From assembly GCA_012838425.1 (NCBI GenBank), contig DUPG01000010.1, forward strand, positions 68,194 to 132,193: a stretch of 64,000 bases of DNA. The letters are read 5' to 3'. A model generated the notes under the pieces. The model was not told the DNA's origin and made no database searches. It was given only the letters and a program-made list of their open reading frames with translations. Positions 26,031 through 35,306 of this stretch are shown in pieces (position 1 is the first letter of the stretch; each line of letters starts with the position of its first letter). The translations under genes were made by a program, and so were the position numbers. This DNA is from Clostridiales bacterium (GTDB lineage: Bacteria > Bacillota > Clostridia > Christensenellales > CAG-138).

Positions 26031-26507
26031 ATGGCAATACGAAAAATATTTACAGATGACGCGCCTTGCTTAACCAAGGTTGCAAAGCCTGTTGAAAAAT
26101 TTGATAAGAAGCTGCATGAGCTGCTTGACGATATGGCAGAAACCATGTATGACGCTGAAGGGGTAGGGCTTGCCGCTCCGCAGATAGGCATATTGCGCCG
26201 CGTCGCTGTTATAGATGTCGGTGACGGTATTGTAGAGCTGATAAACCCCAAGATAATATCATGCTCAGGAAATGTAGGCGCTATCGAAGGTTGCTTGTCA
26301 TTTCCGGGGAAGTCGGGGTATGTTGTTCGCCCGCAAAAAATTATAGTTCAGGCGTTTGACCGAAACGGTGTATTGAAGGAGTATGAAGCAGAAGACCTGT
26401 TCGCACGCGCTGTTGCTCACGAATGTGACCATTTAGACGGAAAGGTATTTTTACGACTTGTCACCGAACCGCCAGAGGATTTCGATCAATTTGAGGAGGA
26501 CGAATGA
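26031..26507 (+). CDS. def: Peptide deformylase
   Basis: A metalloenzyme that removes the N-formyl group from nascent proteins. All three motifs are present: GVGLAAPQIG, EGCLSFPG with the metal-binding Cys, and HECDHLDG with both His ligands. The length is 158 aa. The ATG follows GGAGGGG. It overlaps fmt, whose product installs the formyl group that Def removes. Confidence 0.97.
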   Translation: MAIRKIFTDDAPCLTKVAKPVEKFDKKLHELLDDMAETMYDAEGVGLAAPQIGILRRVAVIDVGDGIVELINPKIISCSGNVGAIEGCLSFPGKSGYVVRPQKIIVQAFDRNGVLKEYEAEDLFARAVAHECDHLDGKVFLRLVTEPPEDFDQFEEDE

Positions 26508-27433
26508 GGATAGCTTTTTTAGGAACTCCCGAGTTCGCAGTTCCTTCATTAAAAATGCTTTGCGAAAGCTCACACGAGCTTTTTGTTATTTCACAGCCCG
26601 ATAAAGCGAAGGGTAGGGGATATAAATGCTGTTCGCCGGCAGTAATATGCGAGGCAAGGGAAGCGGGTTTACACACACTTCAAACAGACAATATAAGCAA
26701 TGGCGATTCCCTTCAAGCATTAAAGGACTTTAAGCCCGACCTTATGATTACGGCCGCGTTCGGACAAATACTCACTCAAGAGGTGTTGGATATACCAAAG
26801 TATGGCTGCATAAATGTTCATGCAAGCCTTTTGCCGAAATACAGAGGCGCATCTCCCATTCAAGCCGCTATAATATATGGCGAAACAGTAACGGGCATTA
26901 CAACTATGTTAACAGATATAGGGCTTGATACCGGAGATATTCTATTGCAGCGCGAAATAGAGATTCAGCCTGATGAAACCGCAGGCGAGCTAACTCAAAG
27001 ATTAGCTGTATTGGGCAGCGAAGTATTAAAGGATACGATAATAGCGCTTGAGAACGGCACATTAAAGCGCATTCCGCAAGACCATTCTACAGCAACTAAG
27101 TGCCGAACAATCAAGAAGAGCATGGCGAAGATGGATTTCACGAAGTCCGCAAAGCAGCTGCACGATTTCGTTCGCGGAATGAATCCATCGCCCATAGCGT
27201 ATGCAAGCCTCAACGATGTCGCAGTCAAATTCTACAAAACAAGGCCGCATATGGATATGCATTCAGACGAACGCCCGGGAACAGTAATAATAGCAAGCCC
27301 CAAGCAAGGTTTGTTCATAGCTGCTGGCGAAGGCGTTTTAGAAGTATTAGAAATGCAATATCCTAACAGCAGATGCATGGAAGCTAAATGCGTGCTCAAC
27401 AGCAAACGCCTGCTTGGAGAGGTATTTAGTTGA
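26504..27433 (+). CDS. fmt: Methionyl-tRNA formyltransferase
   Basis: Formylates initiator Met-tRNA with 10-formyl-tetrahydrofolate. The N-terminal catalytic domain contains FLGTPEFAVPSL, NVHASLLPKYRGASPIQ (catalytic Asn/His) and GITTMLTDIGLDTGDIL. The C-terminal RNA-binding domain runs from about residue 205. The 309-aa length is normal. The 4-nt overlaps with def and rsmB indicate one operon. Confidence 0.97.
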   Translation: MRIAFLGTPEFAVPSLKMLCESSHELFVISQPDKAKGRGYKCCSPAVICEAREAGLHTLQTDNISNGDSLQALKDFKPDLMITAAFGQILTQEVLDIPKYGCINVHASLLPKYRGASPIQAAIIYGETVTGITTMLTDIGLDTGDILLQREIEIQPDETAGELTQRLAVLGSEVLKDTIIALENGTLKRIPQDHSTATKCRTIKKSMAKMDFTKSAKQLHDFVRGMNPSPIAYASLNDVAVKFYKTRPHMDMHSDERPGTVIIASPKQGLFIAAGEGVLEVLEMQYPNSRCMEAKCVLNSKRLLGEVFS

Positions 27434-28764
27434 ATAGCAACATATTAGCGTTGAATATACTTACTAAAATTGTTGACGAGGGCGCATATGCGAACCTCGT
27501 TTTGAAAGACGCGCTAAATGAACTCGACAGAAACGCCTTAGGCAATGATGTTCAGCAATATAAAAGGGAAATAACTGCAACAGTTTACACAATTCTTGAA
27601 AACATAGGCTATATAGACTATATTATTGCTCATTATGCAAGGGGCAGACTGCACAAAAAGATAAAGAACATACTCAGATTAGGCGTCGCCAAGCTAATGT
27701 ATATGAACACGCCTGCATATGCTGTTTGCAATGATTGTGTAAACCTTGCTGTAACCTTCGGCAAACAACAGCTGAAAGGCTTTGTGAATGGCGTACTCCG
27801 CAGTATTGCGCGTGATATTGATGATGAATCTCTGCCTGTGCTTCCAAATGACGAAGTAACGAGATTGAGCATTCAATACAGCTATCCTGAATGGGTGGTG
27901 CGAGAATACATAAGTACTTACGGAATAGAATCTACAAAGCAATTGCTTTCAACAAAACTGGACTATACCAGCCTAAGACCTCAATACCCGTTCACCTCTA
28001 ACGAGATAGAAGATTATTTGCGTGCAAACAACCTCAAATATGAGCGCGGCAGAATCGTGTCAGATATTTTTAAGCTTGAGAAAGGAATAAGCATTGCTGA
28101 CAATGAGCTGTTTAAGCAAGGCAAAATAACAATCCAAAGCGAAAGCGCTGCGCTTGTATGCAAGGTATGCGATGTGAAGCCGAATATGAGCGTATTAGAT
28201 GCTTGCGCCGCCCCTGGTGGGAAAACTGCATATTTAGCCGACCTTATGAAGTATCAGGGCGAAATTACCGCGTTAGAGCTGCACGAGCATAGGGTTGAGT
28301 TAATCAAGCATACTCTAAAACGCTTAAATGTGCCTAATGTAAGTGTTATGCAGGCTGATTCTTCAAAGGATATAAGCGAGTTTCGCAATAAATTCGATGT
28401 TGTTTTAGTCGATGCGCCTTGCTCGGGCTTGGGTGTGTTAAGCAAACCAGACATAAAGCTCCATAAAAGCGAAGAGGAAGCAATATCGCTTTCAAAACTG
28501 CAATACAGCATTCTTTCCGCTTGCGCAAGCTATGTGAAGGCTGGAGGAACGCTTGTGTATTCTACCTGCACGCTTTCAAAACGCGAAAATGAGCAGGTTA
28601 TTCAAAGGTTTTTAGAGAGTCATGCAGAGTTTTCACCATGCGATTTTGAAACCGAAAATGCTGAGCTAAACCGCAGAATAAATAACGGCATGCTGACGAT
28701 ACTGCCGCATATAGATAACACAGACGGCTTTTTCATAGCCAAGCTGAAACGCACTGTTTTATGA
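27430..28764 (+). CDS. rsmB: 16S rRNA m5C967 methyltransferase RsmB
   Basis: An RNA cytosine-5 methyltransferase, 444 aa. The N-terminal NusB-like domain (residues about 1-140) is followed by a SAM-binding motif (VLDACAAPGGKTAYLADLM). The two catalytic Cys are in VDAPCSGLGVL and STCTLSKRENE. The start codon is TTG, overlapping the fmt stop. It ends 4 nt into rlmN. Confidence 0.95.
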   Translation: MNSNILALNILTKIVDEGAYANLVLKDALNELDRNALGNDVQQYKREITATVYTILENIGYIDYIIAHYARGRLHKKIKNILRLGVAKLMYMNTPAYAVCNDCVNLAVTFGKQQLKGFVNGVLRSIARDIDDESLPVLPNDEVTRLSIQYSYPEWVVREYISTYGIESTKQLLSTKLDYTSLRPQYPFTSNEIEDYLRANNLKYERGRIVSDIFKLEKGISIADNELFKQGKITIQSESAALVCKVCDVKPNMSVLDACAAPGGKTAYLADLMKYQGEITALELHEHRVELIKHTLKRLNVPNVSVMQADSSKDISEFRNKFDVVLVDAPCSGLGVLSKPDIKLHKSEEEAISLSKLQYSILSACASYVKAGGTLVYSTCTLSKRENEQVIQRFLESHAEFSPCDFETENAELNRRINNGMLTILPHIDNTDGFFIAKLKRTVL

Positions 28765-29825
28765 TAGACACGAAAAAAACATTGACTTCATACTCATTAG
28801 ACGACGCAAAGGCTCTCATGCAGGAGCTTGGTCAGCCTGCTTTCAGAGCTGAACAGCTGTTTAGCTGGATTCACAAGGGTGCGACTGTCGATGAAATGAC
28901 CAATCTCCCAAAGGATTTGCGCGAAAAGCTTAAGCTGATTCCTTTCGGTGGTGTAGAAATAATAACAAGGCTTACATCAAAGAAGGACGGTACTGTTAAG
29001 TATCTATATAAGCTTGAGGACGGGAACATAATCGAGGGCGTACTAATGCAGTATTCATACGGGAGAACCATTTGCATATCAACACAAGTTGGCTGCAATA
29101 TGGGCTGTGCTTTTTGCGCGTCAACCTTAGAAGGCTGCGTTAGAAATTTAACGCCGGGCGAAATGCTGTACGAAATATTATCGGTGGAGCGTGAGCTTCA
29201 AAAAGAGGATAAGCAAGATAGAGCCATAACCAATGTAGTGCTTATGGGAAGCGGTGAGCCGCTTGATAACTACGACAATACAATAGCTTTTTTAAAGCTT
29301 GTAAGCCATCCGAAAGGAATAAACATAAGCCCGCGCAACATTTCTTTATCGACCTGCGGGATCCCAAGCAAAATAATACGCTTGATTGAAGAAGCGCCTC
29401 ATGTTACACTTTCTATATCACTGCATGCACCTTTTAACAATATGCGTTCAGAGCTTATGCCTATAAACCGCGTATATCCCTTAAACGATGTATTAGAAGC
29501 GGCAAAGCTATACGCAGAAAAAACAGGCAGGCGAGTAATATTCGAGTATGCCTTGATTAGCGGCGTCAACGATACTAAGGAGTGCGCAACTCAGCTAAGC
29601 AGGATCACACGCGGCATAAACTGCCATGTGAACTTGATACCACTAAACACCGTTAAGGAACGCAACCTAATAGGCGCCACGCGAAAGAAAGCGAATGAAT
29701 TTTTAGTAATGCTGAAGAATTTGGGCGTATCTGCCACGATTCGCAGAGAGATGGGCAGCGATATAGAGGGTGCGTGCGGTCAATTGCGCAGACGAGTAAT
29801 AAAAGAAGGGGAGTTTTTGGATTAG
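28761..29825 (+). CDS. rlmN: Dual-specificity 23S rRNA/tRNA adenine C2 methyltransferase RlmN
   Basis: A radical SAM enzyme that methylates C2 of A2503 in 23S rRNA and A37 in some tRNAs. The cluster motif is CNMGCAFCAS. The resolving Cys is in the C-terminal SDIEGACGQLRR. FRAEQLFSWIHKG marks the N-terminal helix-hairpin-helix part. The length of 354 aa is typical. Confidence 0.97.
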   Translation: MIDTKKTLTSYSLDDAKALMQELGQPAFRAEQLFSWIHKGATVDEMTNLPKDLREKLKLIPFGGVEIITRLTSKKDGTVKYLYKLEDGNIIEGVLMQYSYGRTICISTQVGCNMGCAFCASTLEGCVRNLTPGEMLYEILSVERELQKEDKQDRAITNVVLMGSGEPLDNYDNTIAFLKLVSHPKGINISPRNISLSTCGIPSKIIRLIEEAPHVTLSISLHAPFNNMRSELMPINRVYPLNDVLEAAKLYAEKTGRRVIFEYALISGVNDTKECATQLSRITRGINCHVNLIPLNTVKERNLIGATRKKANEFLVMLKNLGVSATIRREMGSDIEGACGQLRRRVIKEGEFLD

Positions 29826-30560
29826 ATGAAGTTTGCATACTCAACCGACATAGGCAAGCGCGCTGCAAACGAAGATAGCTTATATGTACCGCAAACTGAA
29901 TATGCAAAACCTCTCTTTTTGGTTGCCGACGGCATGGGCGGTCATAAGGCGGGCGCTATTGCGAGTCGCTTAGCAGCCGAAACCGTTGCAGACTATATTC
30001 AGAACTACGATTCATTTGATTTAGAAACCATGGTGAAGGTAGCTTCCGCCTACGCAAACGCTCAGGTTTATAAAAAGGCTATGTCTAATAAGGCACTGGC
30101 AGGCATGGGAACTACTCTGTCATTTGTATATATCGACGGCAACAGATATGTAGCCGCCAATGTTGGCGATAGCCGCATATATCACTTCAACGGAACAACA
30201 TTGACTCAAATTACAAAGGACCATTCATATGTTGCGGCACTATTATTAGCAGGCGAAATCACCGCCGAAGAAGCAAATTCACATCCCAACCGCAACTTAA
30301 TAACTCGCGCAATTGGAATTCAGCCGAAAGAACAAGCCGATGTATTTGAAAACGAATGGCGCGTTGATGATATTCTACTGCTCTGCACTGACGGGCTGTG
30401 CAGGGGATTGACTGACGACGAAATAAAGCATGTTCTTAAAACCACCTATGATTTAGACGCGGCTTGCGAGCAATTGATTCATATGGCGCGAAGGAACGGG
30501 GCAAGCGACAATATTACTCTGATATTAGTAAAAAACGAGGGTGAACAGCAAAATGATTGA
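29826..30560 (+). CDS. PP2C-type Ser/Thr protein phosphatase (PrpC/Stp1)
   Basis: A metal-dependent phosphatase that opposes the adjacent kinase. The 244 aa contain RAANEDSLYV, VADGMGGHKAG, AANVGDSRIYHF and GASDNITLILV, which supply the Asp metal ligands. It starts directly after the rlmN stop and overlaps the kinase start, the conserved stp-prkC pair. Confidence 0.96.
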   Translation: MKFAYSTDIGKRAANEDSLYVPQTEYAKPLFLVADGMGGHKAGAIASRLAAETVADYIQNYDSFDLETMVKVASAYANAQVYKKAMSNKALAGMGTTLSFVYIDGNRYVAANVGDSRIYHFNGTTLTQITKDHSYVAALLLAGEITAEEANSHPNRNLITRAIGIQPKEQADVFENEWRVDDILLLCTDGLCRGLTDDEIKHVLKTTYDLDAACEQLIHMARRNGASDNITLILVKNEGEQQND

Positions 30561-32394
30561 AGCCGGAACCATAATAAAGGATAAGTACGAAATAGACGAA
30601 ATGTTAGGTGTTGGCGGTATGGCAAATGTGTATCGCGCACACGATTTGAACACTAATACAGTCGTAGCAATAAAGGTTTTGAAGGATGAATACCGAAACA
30701 ACGCCGAGTTTAAGCTTAGATTCGAAAGAGAAGCGCGCGCCGGCTTGACATTGTCACACAGAAATATAGTAAAGCCCTTAGACTACGGCGATTTTGAAGG
30801 CGCAAAATACATAGTATTCGAGTATATAGACGGCTATACATTGAAGGATCTAATCAAGCAAAGCGCTCCGTTACAGCCAAAAACTGCTATAAACATTATT
30901 CAGCAGGTATTGTTTGCATTAGAGCATGCGCACGAAAAAGGCATAATACACCGTGATATAAAGCCGCAAAATGTTATGATAACCTCCGACGGAATTGTGA
31001 AGCTTGCCGATTTTGGCATAGCGAGAGTATCCGCGGCTTCCACAAAAACATTCGGCGGCTCAAACATTATGGGTTCTGTTCACTACATTTCTCCGGAGCA
31101 GGTTAGGGGAGATGAAGTAACAGAGAAAAGCGACCTGTATTCTGTTGGCATAATGCTATATGAGATGCTTACAGGAACTGTGCCTTTTGACAGCGACAAT
31201 CAGATTTCGGTAGCTGTTAAGCACTTAAATACGCCCATTAAGCCGCCTATGGAGATTAACCCCAAATTATCTACCGCGCTTAATGATGTAATACTAAAAG
31301 CAACAGTAAAGAATCCTAAGTTCCGCTATGATTCGGTTGCTGATTTGCGCTATGACCTTGAACGCGCATTGCGTGAGCCTACAGGCGAGTTTGCAAGGCT
31401 GAACATTCCTATTGAAGAAACACAGTATAAGGCAAGCAAGGTTAATAAGGGTGTTAAAAATGTAGCAATTATTCTTTCAGCCGTTTTGGCATTTTGCATT
31501 GTGCTGTTTATTATTGTTTCAGTTACATACAATGCAAAGCATTTATTCGTGCCAAACCTTATAGGCAAGTCATATAATGAAGCGGTTGAAATTGTGGGCG
31601 ACGACTTTAAGCTTTTGATAGTAAACAGCGAAGAAAGCAACGAATACCCCTCCGGTTCAATCATATCGCAGCAGCCTTCTTGGAAAACGCGTGCTTTGGC
31701 TGGCAGTACCATTGAGGTTACACTCAGCCTTGACAGTGAGATGACTATAGTTCCCGATTTATTCGGTATGAGCCTGCTTGAAGCGAGCAACGCGCTTTCG
31801 AACGCTGGGCTTTTAATTGAAAAGGTAATCTACAATGCCGAAAGTCAAATAGCTGACGGCAAGGTTTGCGACCAATCACCGCAGATTAACGAACAGGTTA
31901 AGCGAAACTCAAAGGTAACCATATACATAAGCGGCACACCCGAAGAAACCGCCGATATGCCAGTTGTTATGAACAAGGATTTTACCACAGCTATTTCAAC
32001 CCTTAATAGCTTTGGATTTACGAATATTCGCGTTAGATACACCACTACGGGCAATGGAAAAGAAGGTCATGTTACCTATCAAAACATAAGCGGTGGATTG
32101 AATATCGATAAAAGCACCTTGATAGAATTAGAGGTATATGGCAACAGAATTGGCGCATATGCAGTTGACAAGGCGTTCAACCTATCTATTGCAGAAAAGG
32201 ATACACCTGTATTGATTACTGTTAAGATGAGCGAAGGATACGAGGTGGTCGTGTTTGAGTCCAAGCTGCCTTCGGGCACTCAGGTTGCATCATTTACCGC
32301 GTACTCTGATGTTGAGGGCGTATTTGACTGTATAGTATATGTGAATGGCGTTGAGCAGAAAAAGGAGCAGATTACATTCAAACGAAGTCAATGA
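30553..32394 (+). CDS. PASTA-domain Ser/Thr protein kinase (PrkC/StkP family)
   Basis: A membrane receptor kinase that senses peptidoglycan fragments through PASTA domains. The kinase domain (residues about 10-270) has GVGGMANVY, VAIKVLKDE, HRDIKPQNVMI, DFGIARV and SPEQVRG. A membrane helix follows at about 303-327 (NVAIILSAVLAFCIVLFIIVS), then three PASTA units (starts LFVPNLIGKSY, TIVPDLFGMSL and MPVVMNKDF) and an extra C-terminal beta domain of about 80 residues. ATG 30553 sits 9 nt after GAGGGTG; the track's GTG overlaps that site. 613 aa. Confidence 0.95.
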   Translation: MIEAGTIIKDKYEIDEMLGVGGMANVYRAHDLNTNTVVAIKVLKDEYRNNAEFKLRFEREARAGLTLSHRNIVKPLDYGDFEGAKYIVFEYIDGYTLKDLIKQSAPLQPKTAINIIQQVLFALEHAHEKGIIHRDIKPQNVMITSDGIVKLADFGIARVSAASTKTFGGSNIMGSVHYISPEQVRGDEVTEKSDLYSVGIMLYEMLTGTVPFDSDNQISVAVKHLNTPIKPPMEINPKLSTALNDVILKATVKNPKFRYDSVADLRYDLERALREPTGEFARLNIPIEETQYKASKVNKGVKNVAIILSAVLAFCIVLFIIVSVTYNAKHLFVPNLIGKSYNEAVEIVGDDFKLLIVNSEESNEYPSGSIISQQPSWKTRALAGSTIEVTLSLDSEMTIVPDLFGMSLLEASNALSNAGLLIEKVIYNAESQIADGKVCDQSPQINEQVKRNSKVTIYISGTPEETADMPVVMNKDFTTAISTLNSFGFTNIRVRYTTTGNGKEGHVTYQNISGGLNIDKSTLIELEVYGNRIGAYAVDKAFNLSIAEKDTPVLITVKMSEGYEVVVFESKLPSGTQVASFTAYSDVEGVFDCIVYVNGVEQKKEQITFKRSQ

Positions 32395-33278
32395 AGTATA
32401 AAGACGGCTTAATATTAAAGGGAATAGGCGGGTTCTATACCGTCAGCACAGATGATGATTGCATATACACCTGCAAAGCGCGCGGCAGGTTTAGAATTGA
32501 CAGAGTTACGCCGATAGTAGGAGATAGAGTAAAAATTCAGTGCGATGATACTGACTGCTCGGGGAGCATACTCGAAATCTATCCAAGAAAGAGCGAGCTT
32601 GTACGCCCTCCCGTCGCTAACATTGATAAGCTGCTCATCGTCGTATCAGCTTCGTCACCCAAGCCCGATATGCTCCTGCTTGACAAGCTGCTTATAACAT
32701 GCGAAATATTAGGAATCATTCCTATAATCATACTAAATAAAATTGATGAAGCAAAAACCGATACGCACGAAATAGTGCTTGAATATGCGCCTGCGGGATA
32801 TAAGATTCTGCCTGTGTCGGCGACTAACGGTACTAACATAGATTTGCTGATAAATGAGCTTGAAAACAGCGTGTGCTGCTTGACAGGGCAATCCGCTGTG
32901 GGCAAAACATCTATTGTAAATAGGATATTTCCAGATCTTAACCTTGAAGTCGGCAGTCTTTCTCAAAAAACTTATAGAGGAAAGCATACGACACGCAATG
33001 TTGAGCTATGGAAAACTTATAACGGCGGCGCGATATTAGACACGCCCGGCTTCAGCGCTTTTGAAGGATTTAATATCGCCCCCCACGAGCTGCACAAATT
33101 CTATCCTGAAATGCGAGAGAGCAACAGCTGCAAATTTCTTGATTGTTTGCATATCAACGAGCCTGACTGTTCAATTAAGCACCTAATAAAAGCTAACAAG
33201 CTATCATTTGGGCGTTATGAAAGATACAAAAGGCTATACTCAGAGCTATTAGAGGCATATAAGCGAAGATTTGACTAA
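32391..33278 (+). CDS. rsgA: Ribosome small subunit GTPase RsgA
   Basis: A circularly permuted GTPase that assists 30S maturation. An OB-fold at the N-terminus is followed by G4 (LNKIDEAK), then G1 (GQSAVGKTSIVNRI), G3 (DTPGF) and the zinc motif (CKFLDCLHINEPDCSIKH). The order G4-G1-G3 is the hallmark of the family. The 295-aa protein overlaps prkC by 4 nt. Confidence 0.97.
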   Translation: MKYKDGLILKGIGGFYTVSTDDDCIYTCKARGRFRIDRVTPIVGDRVKIQCDDTDCSGSILEIYPRKSELVRPPVANIDKLLIVVSASSPKPDMLLLDKLLITCEILGIIPIIILNKIDEAKTDTHEIVLEYAPAGYKILPVSATNGTNIDLLINELENSVCCLTGQSAVGKTSIVNRIFPDLNLEVGSLSQKTYRGKHTTRNVELWKTYNGGAILDTPGFSAFEGFNIAPHELHKFYPEMRESNSCKFLDCLHINEPDCSIKHLIKANKLSFGRYERYKRLYSELLEAYKRRFD

Positions 33279-33299
33279 ATTCGCACAAGGCGTTATAAT
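33271..33299 (+). promoter_or_regulatory. Internal promoter of rpe
   Basis: TTGACT and TATAAT are separated by 17 nt. The -35 lies in the last codons of rsgA, so rpe can be transcribed independently of the upstream operon. Confidence 0.75.
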
Positions 33300-33323
33300 G
33301 CTTACAAGAAAGAGGGGGTAAAT

Positions 33324-33977
33324 ATGGCTTTAATTGCACCATCATTATTGTCGGCTGATTTTGCAGCATTGGGCGAAGCTGTGAGAAATGTTCAGCGTTG
33401 GGAAGCTGATTACATTCATCTTGATATTATGGACGGTTCCTTCGTAAGCAATATTACATTCGGTCATACAATGATAAAAGCGCTGCGAAAGCATTCTTCA
33501 TTGCCCTTCGACGCGCATTTGATGGTTGAGAACCCCGCAAAATGGATACCCACATACAAGGCTGCTGGTGTTGACATATTTACATTTCATATTGAAGCGG
33601 ACAGGCATGCGCACCGCACAATTCAACAAATAAAAAAGTGCGAAATGAAGGCGGGAATTGCGCTTAACCCGAGCACCCCCTTATCCGCAATAGAGTATAT
33701 TCTTGACGACTTGGACTTAGTTTTGATTATGAGCGTAAATCCCGGCGCGCCTGCGCAGAAGTTCATCCCCTCTGCGCTTGATAAGATTCGCAGGCTTAAC
33801 GATATGATTTGCGAGCGCGGATTGAATGTTTTAATCGAGGTTGACGGCGGTATTAACGAAATCACAGCAAAGCACTGCATAGATGCAGGCGCTAACATAT
33901 TAGTTGCAGGAAATGCGGTATTCACAGCACTTGACCCGAAAGTAATGATACGCAGACTGCGCTGTGAAAATTGCTGA
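33324..33977 (+). CDS. rpe: Ribulose-phosphate 3-epimerase
   Basis: Interconverts ribulose 5-phosphate and xylulose 5-phosphate in the pentose phosphate pathway. It is a TIM barrel with IAPSLLSADFA, HLDIMDGSFVSNITFG, DAHLMVENP and EVDGGINEITAKHC, which hold the metal-binding His/Asp residues. One motif, VNPGAPAQKFI, differs slightly from the usual VNPGFGGQxF. The length is 217 aa. The ATG follows GAGGGGG. It is convergent with the next gene, with 2 nt between them. Confidence 0.95.
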   Translation: MALIAPSLLSADFAALGEAVRNVQRWEADYIHLDIMDGSFVSNITFGHTMIKALRKHSSLPFDAHLMVENPAKWIPTYKAAGVDIFTFHIEADRHAHRTIQQIKKCEMKAGIALNPSTPLSAIEYILDDLDLVLIMSVNPGAPAQKFIPSALDKIRRLNDMICERGLNVLIEVDGGINEITAKHCIDAGANILVAGNAVFTALDPKVMIRRLRCENC

Positions 33978-33979
33978 GC

Positions 33980-34570
33980 TTAGGTTTCTACGCTTTCAAG
34001 ATATGAGTTTATAGCCTCTAATGTATCGAATGCTATACCGTTTTTTAGCTGTTCAAGCATAGCTTTATCGAAATTGCCCATATTGAACTCAATTTCATAG
34101 ATTACTTCGTTTTCGTATGTCTTGCTGTTCGTTCTAAATACGCACAACAGGTTAGTATCTACATATACAAGCAAGTAGTGGAGAGGGCAGTATTCATCAA
34201 TCTTTACTTGAATTCTTGCGTTTTTTGAATCAAGCTCAAGAACTTTACAGTTTTCTATCTTCTCTTCTAACTCCTCAGCCGTATAGCCGACATAATTTTT
34301 TGCCCCAAAGTCGTAATGCAAATGCTCGCAGTTTGAAAACTCGTATATCCACTCAACATCAGTTGTAGGCAATATGCTATGCTCTCCAACGCGCCCTACA
34401 AGCTGACCGTTATCAAGCTGATTTTTGCTTGACAAGCCGCTAAGATATAAGCCAAGCACACCGCCAATAGCAAATATCAGCGCGAATGAAACCAAATATA
34501 CTGAAATACGCCCGACGCTATTTCCGTAATAAAGCCTATACAGCTTTTTGCTTAACTGCCTTGAGCGCAT
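33980..34570 (-). CDS. BofC-like single-pass membrane protein
   Basis: A 196-aa protein with one N-terminal membrane helix (ISVYLVSFALIFAIGGVLGLYL) and an exported domain. The C-terminal half resembles the BofC family: YTAEELEEKI, ARIQVKIDEYCPLHYLLVYV, and an end like the BofC_C pattern (LKNGIAFDTLEAINSYLES). In Bacillus, BofC inhibits the SpoIVB protease during the sigma-K checkpoint; that role is only an inference here. ATG 34570 is chosen because GGAGGT lies within the longer track start. It is one of the few minus-strand genes. Confidence 0.65.
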   Translation of the reverse strand: MRSRQLSKKLYRLYYGNSVGRISVYLVSFALIFAIGGVLGLYLSGLSSKNQLDNGQLVGRVGEHSILPTTDVEWIYEFSNCEHLHYDFGAKNYVGYTAEELEEKIENCKVLELDSKNARIQVKIDEYCPLHYLLVYVDTNLLCVFRTNSKTYENEVIYEIEFNMGNFDKAMLEQLKNGIAFDTLEAINSYLESVET

Positions 34571-34619
34571 TATTACCTCCATACTTTTTTGATTAGTATG
34601 GACAAATTGGCACTAAAAT

Positions 34620-34639
34620 AAACCCTCATATGAGGGTTT
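34620..34639 (-). terminator. Palindromic terminator
   Basis: AAACCCTCATATGAGGGTTT is a perfect palindrome, flanked on the minus-strand exit side by TTTATTTTAG. It serves the minus-strand gene at 34663-35181. Confidence 0.75.
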
Positions 34640-34662
34640 TGCAGTCAAATAAACTTGAATAA

Positions 34663-35181
34663 TTACGGTTTGAAAACTCTAAAGCGTTTAGGGGGCTTAA
34701 TGTCGTTAACCAAGAACTCTGAAAAATCGCCTAAAAGCGGCATGCGTAATAGCTTCTTTTTATACGCCCTATATGCTGCATAACAGCTGACTATTGTTAA
34801 AGCAATTGCAAATATCGCGCCTATAATCCTTGCGCCTAAGCCGGGGTTGGTAACCTCGCCCCAAAATGCTATGAAGTTCGGGTCAGAGCCGTACATAGCA
34901 ACAGTATGCTTTGCAACCATAGATATACTGTCAAACACTATTGCGATAATCATTCGGATAATTCCTAAGCAAAACGCCTGAGCCGCTGAGAACCTTACGA
35001 AATTGCTGTTTCTCTCTGCTACAAATACATAAAAGGCCATCGCCCAAGCAAAATAACCTACAATCGGAATAAATGCAAAAAGTGCACATGCTAAGTAAAC
35101 TAATGCGGATAGGGTATTAGTAGGTATATTCCATAAGGATGACCTTCTCGGATGTATTTTACCTGAGTTTGTTCTTATCAT
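34663..35181 (-). CDS. DUF4870/Tic20-like membrane protein
   Basis: A 172-aa integral membrane protein with about four helices. The segment ERNSNFVRFSAAQAF after the first helix pair resembles the FVRFHAxQA pattern of DUF4870/Tic20-like proteins. Function is unknown. The tail is basic (PPKRFRVFKP). The start at 35181 follows GGAGGAAG; the longer track start would run through the promoter. It has its own strong promoter and terminator. Confidence 0.7.
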   Translation of the reverse strand: MIRTNSGKIHPRRSSLWNIPTNTLSALVYLACALFAFIPIVGYFAWAMAFYVFVAERNSNFVRFSAAQAFCLGIIRMIIAIVFDSISMVAKHTVAMYGSDPNFIAFWGEVTNPGLGARIIGAIFAIALTIVSCYAAYRAYKKKLLRMPLLGDFSEFLVNDIKPPKRFRVFKP

Positions 35182-35206
35182 ACTTCCTCCGTAAACACTA
35201 CATAAA

Positions 35207-35235
35207 ATTATATTATGTAATCTTTGTAATGTCAA
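35207..35235 (-). promoter_or_regulatory. Consensus minus-strand promoter
   Basis: On the minus strand TTGACA-17 nt-TATAAT, a perfect sigma-A match, drives the gene at 34663-35181. Confidence 0.9.
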
Positions 35236-35243
35236 CCTGCTAT

Positions 35244-35272
35244 TTGACATCAATATGAAAACAATGTATATT
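35244..35272 (+). promoter_or_regulatory. Promoter of the seven-repeat dockerin gene
   Basis: TTGACA-17 nt-TATATT on the + strand. Its -35 is 8 nt from the -35 of the divergent minus-strand promoter, so the two promoters sit back to back. Confidence 0.85.
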
Positions 35273-35306
35273 AAATTTATACGCTTAGTGTATTCGGGAG
35301 GAAAAA

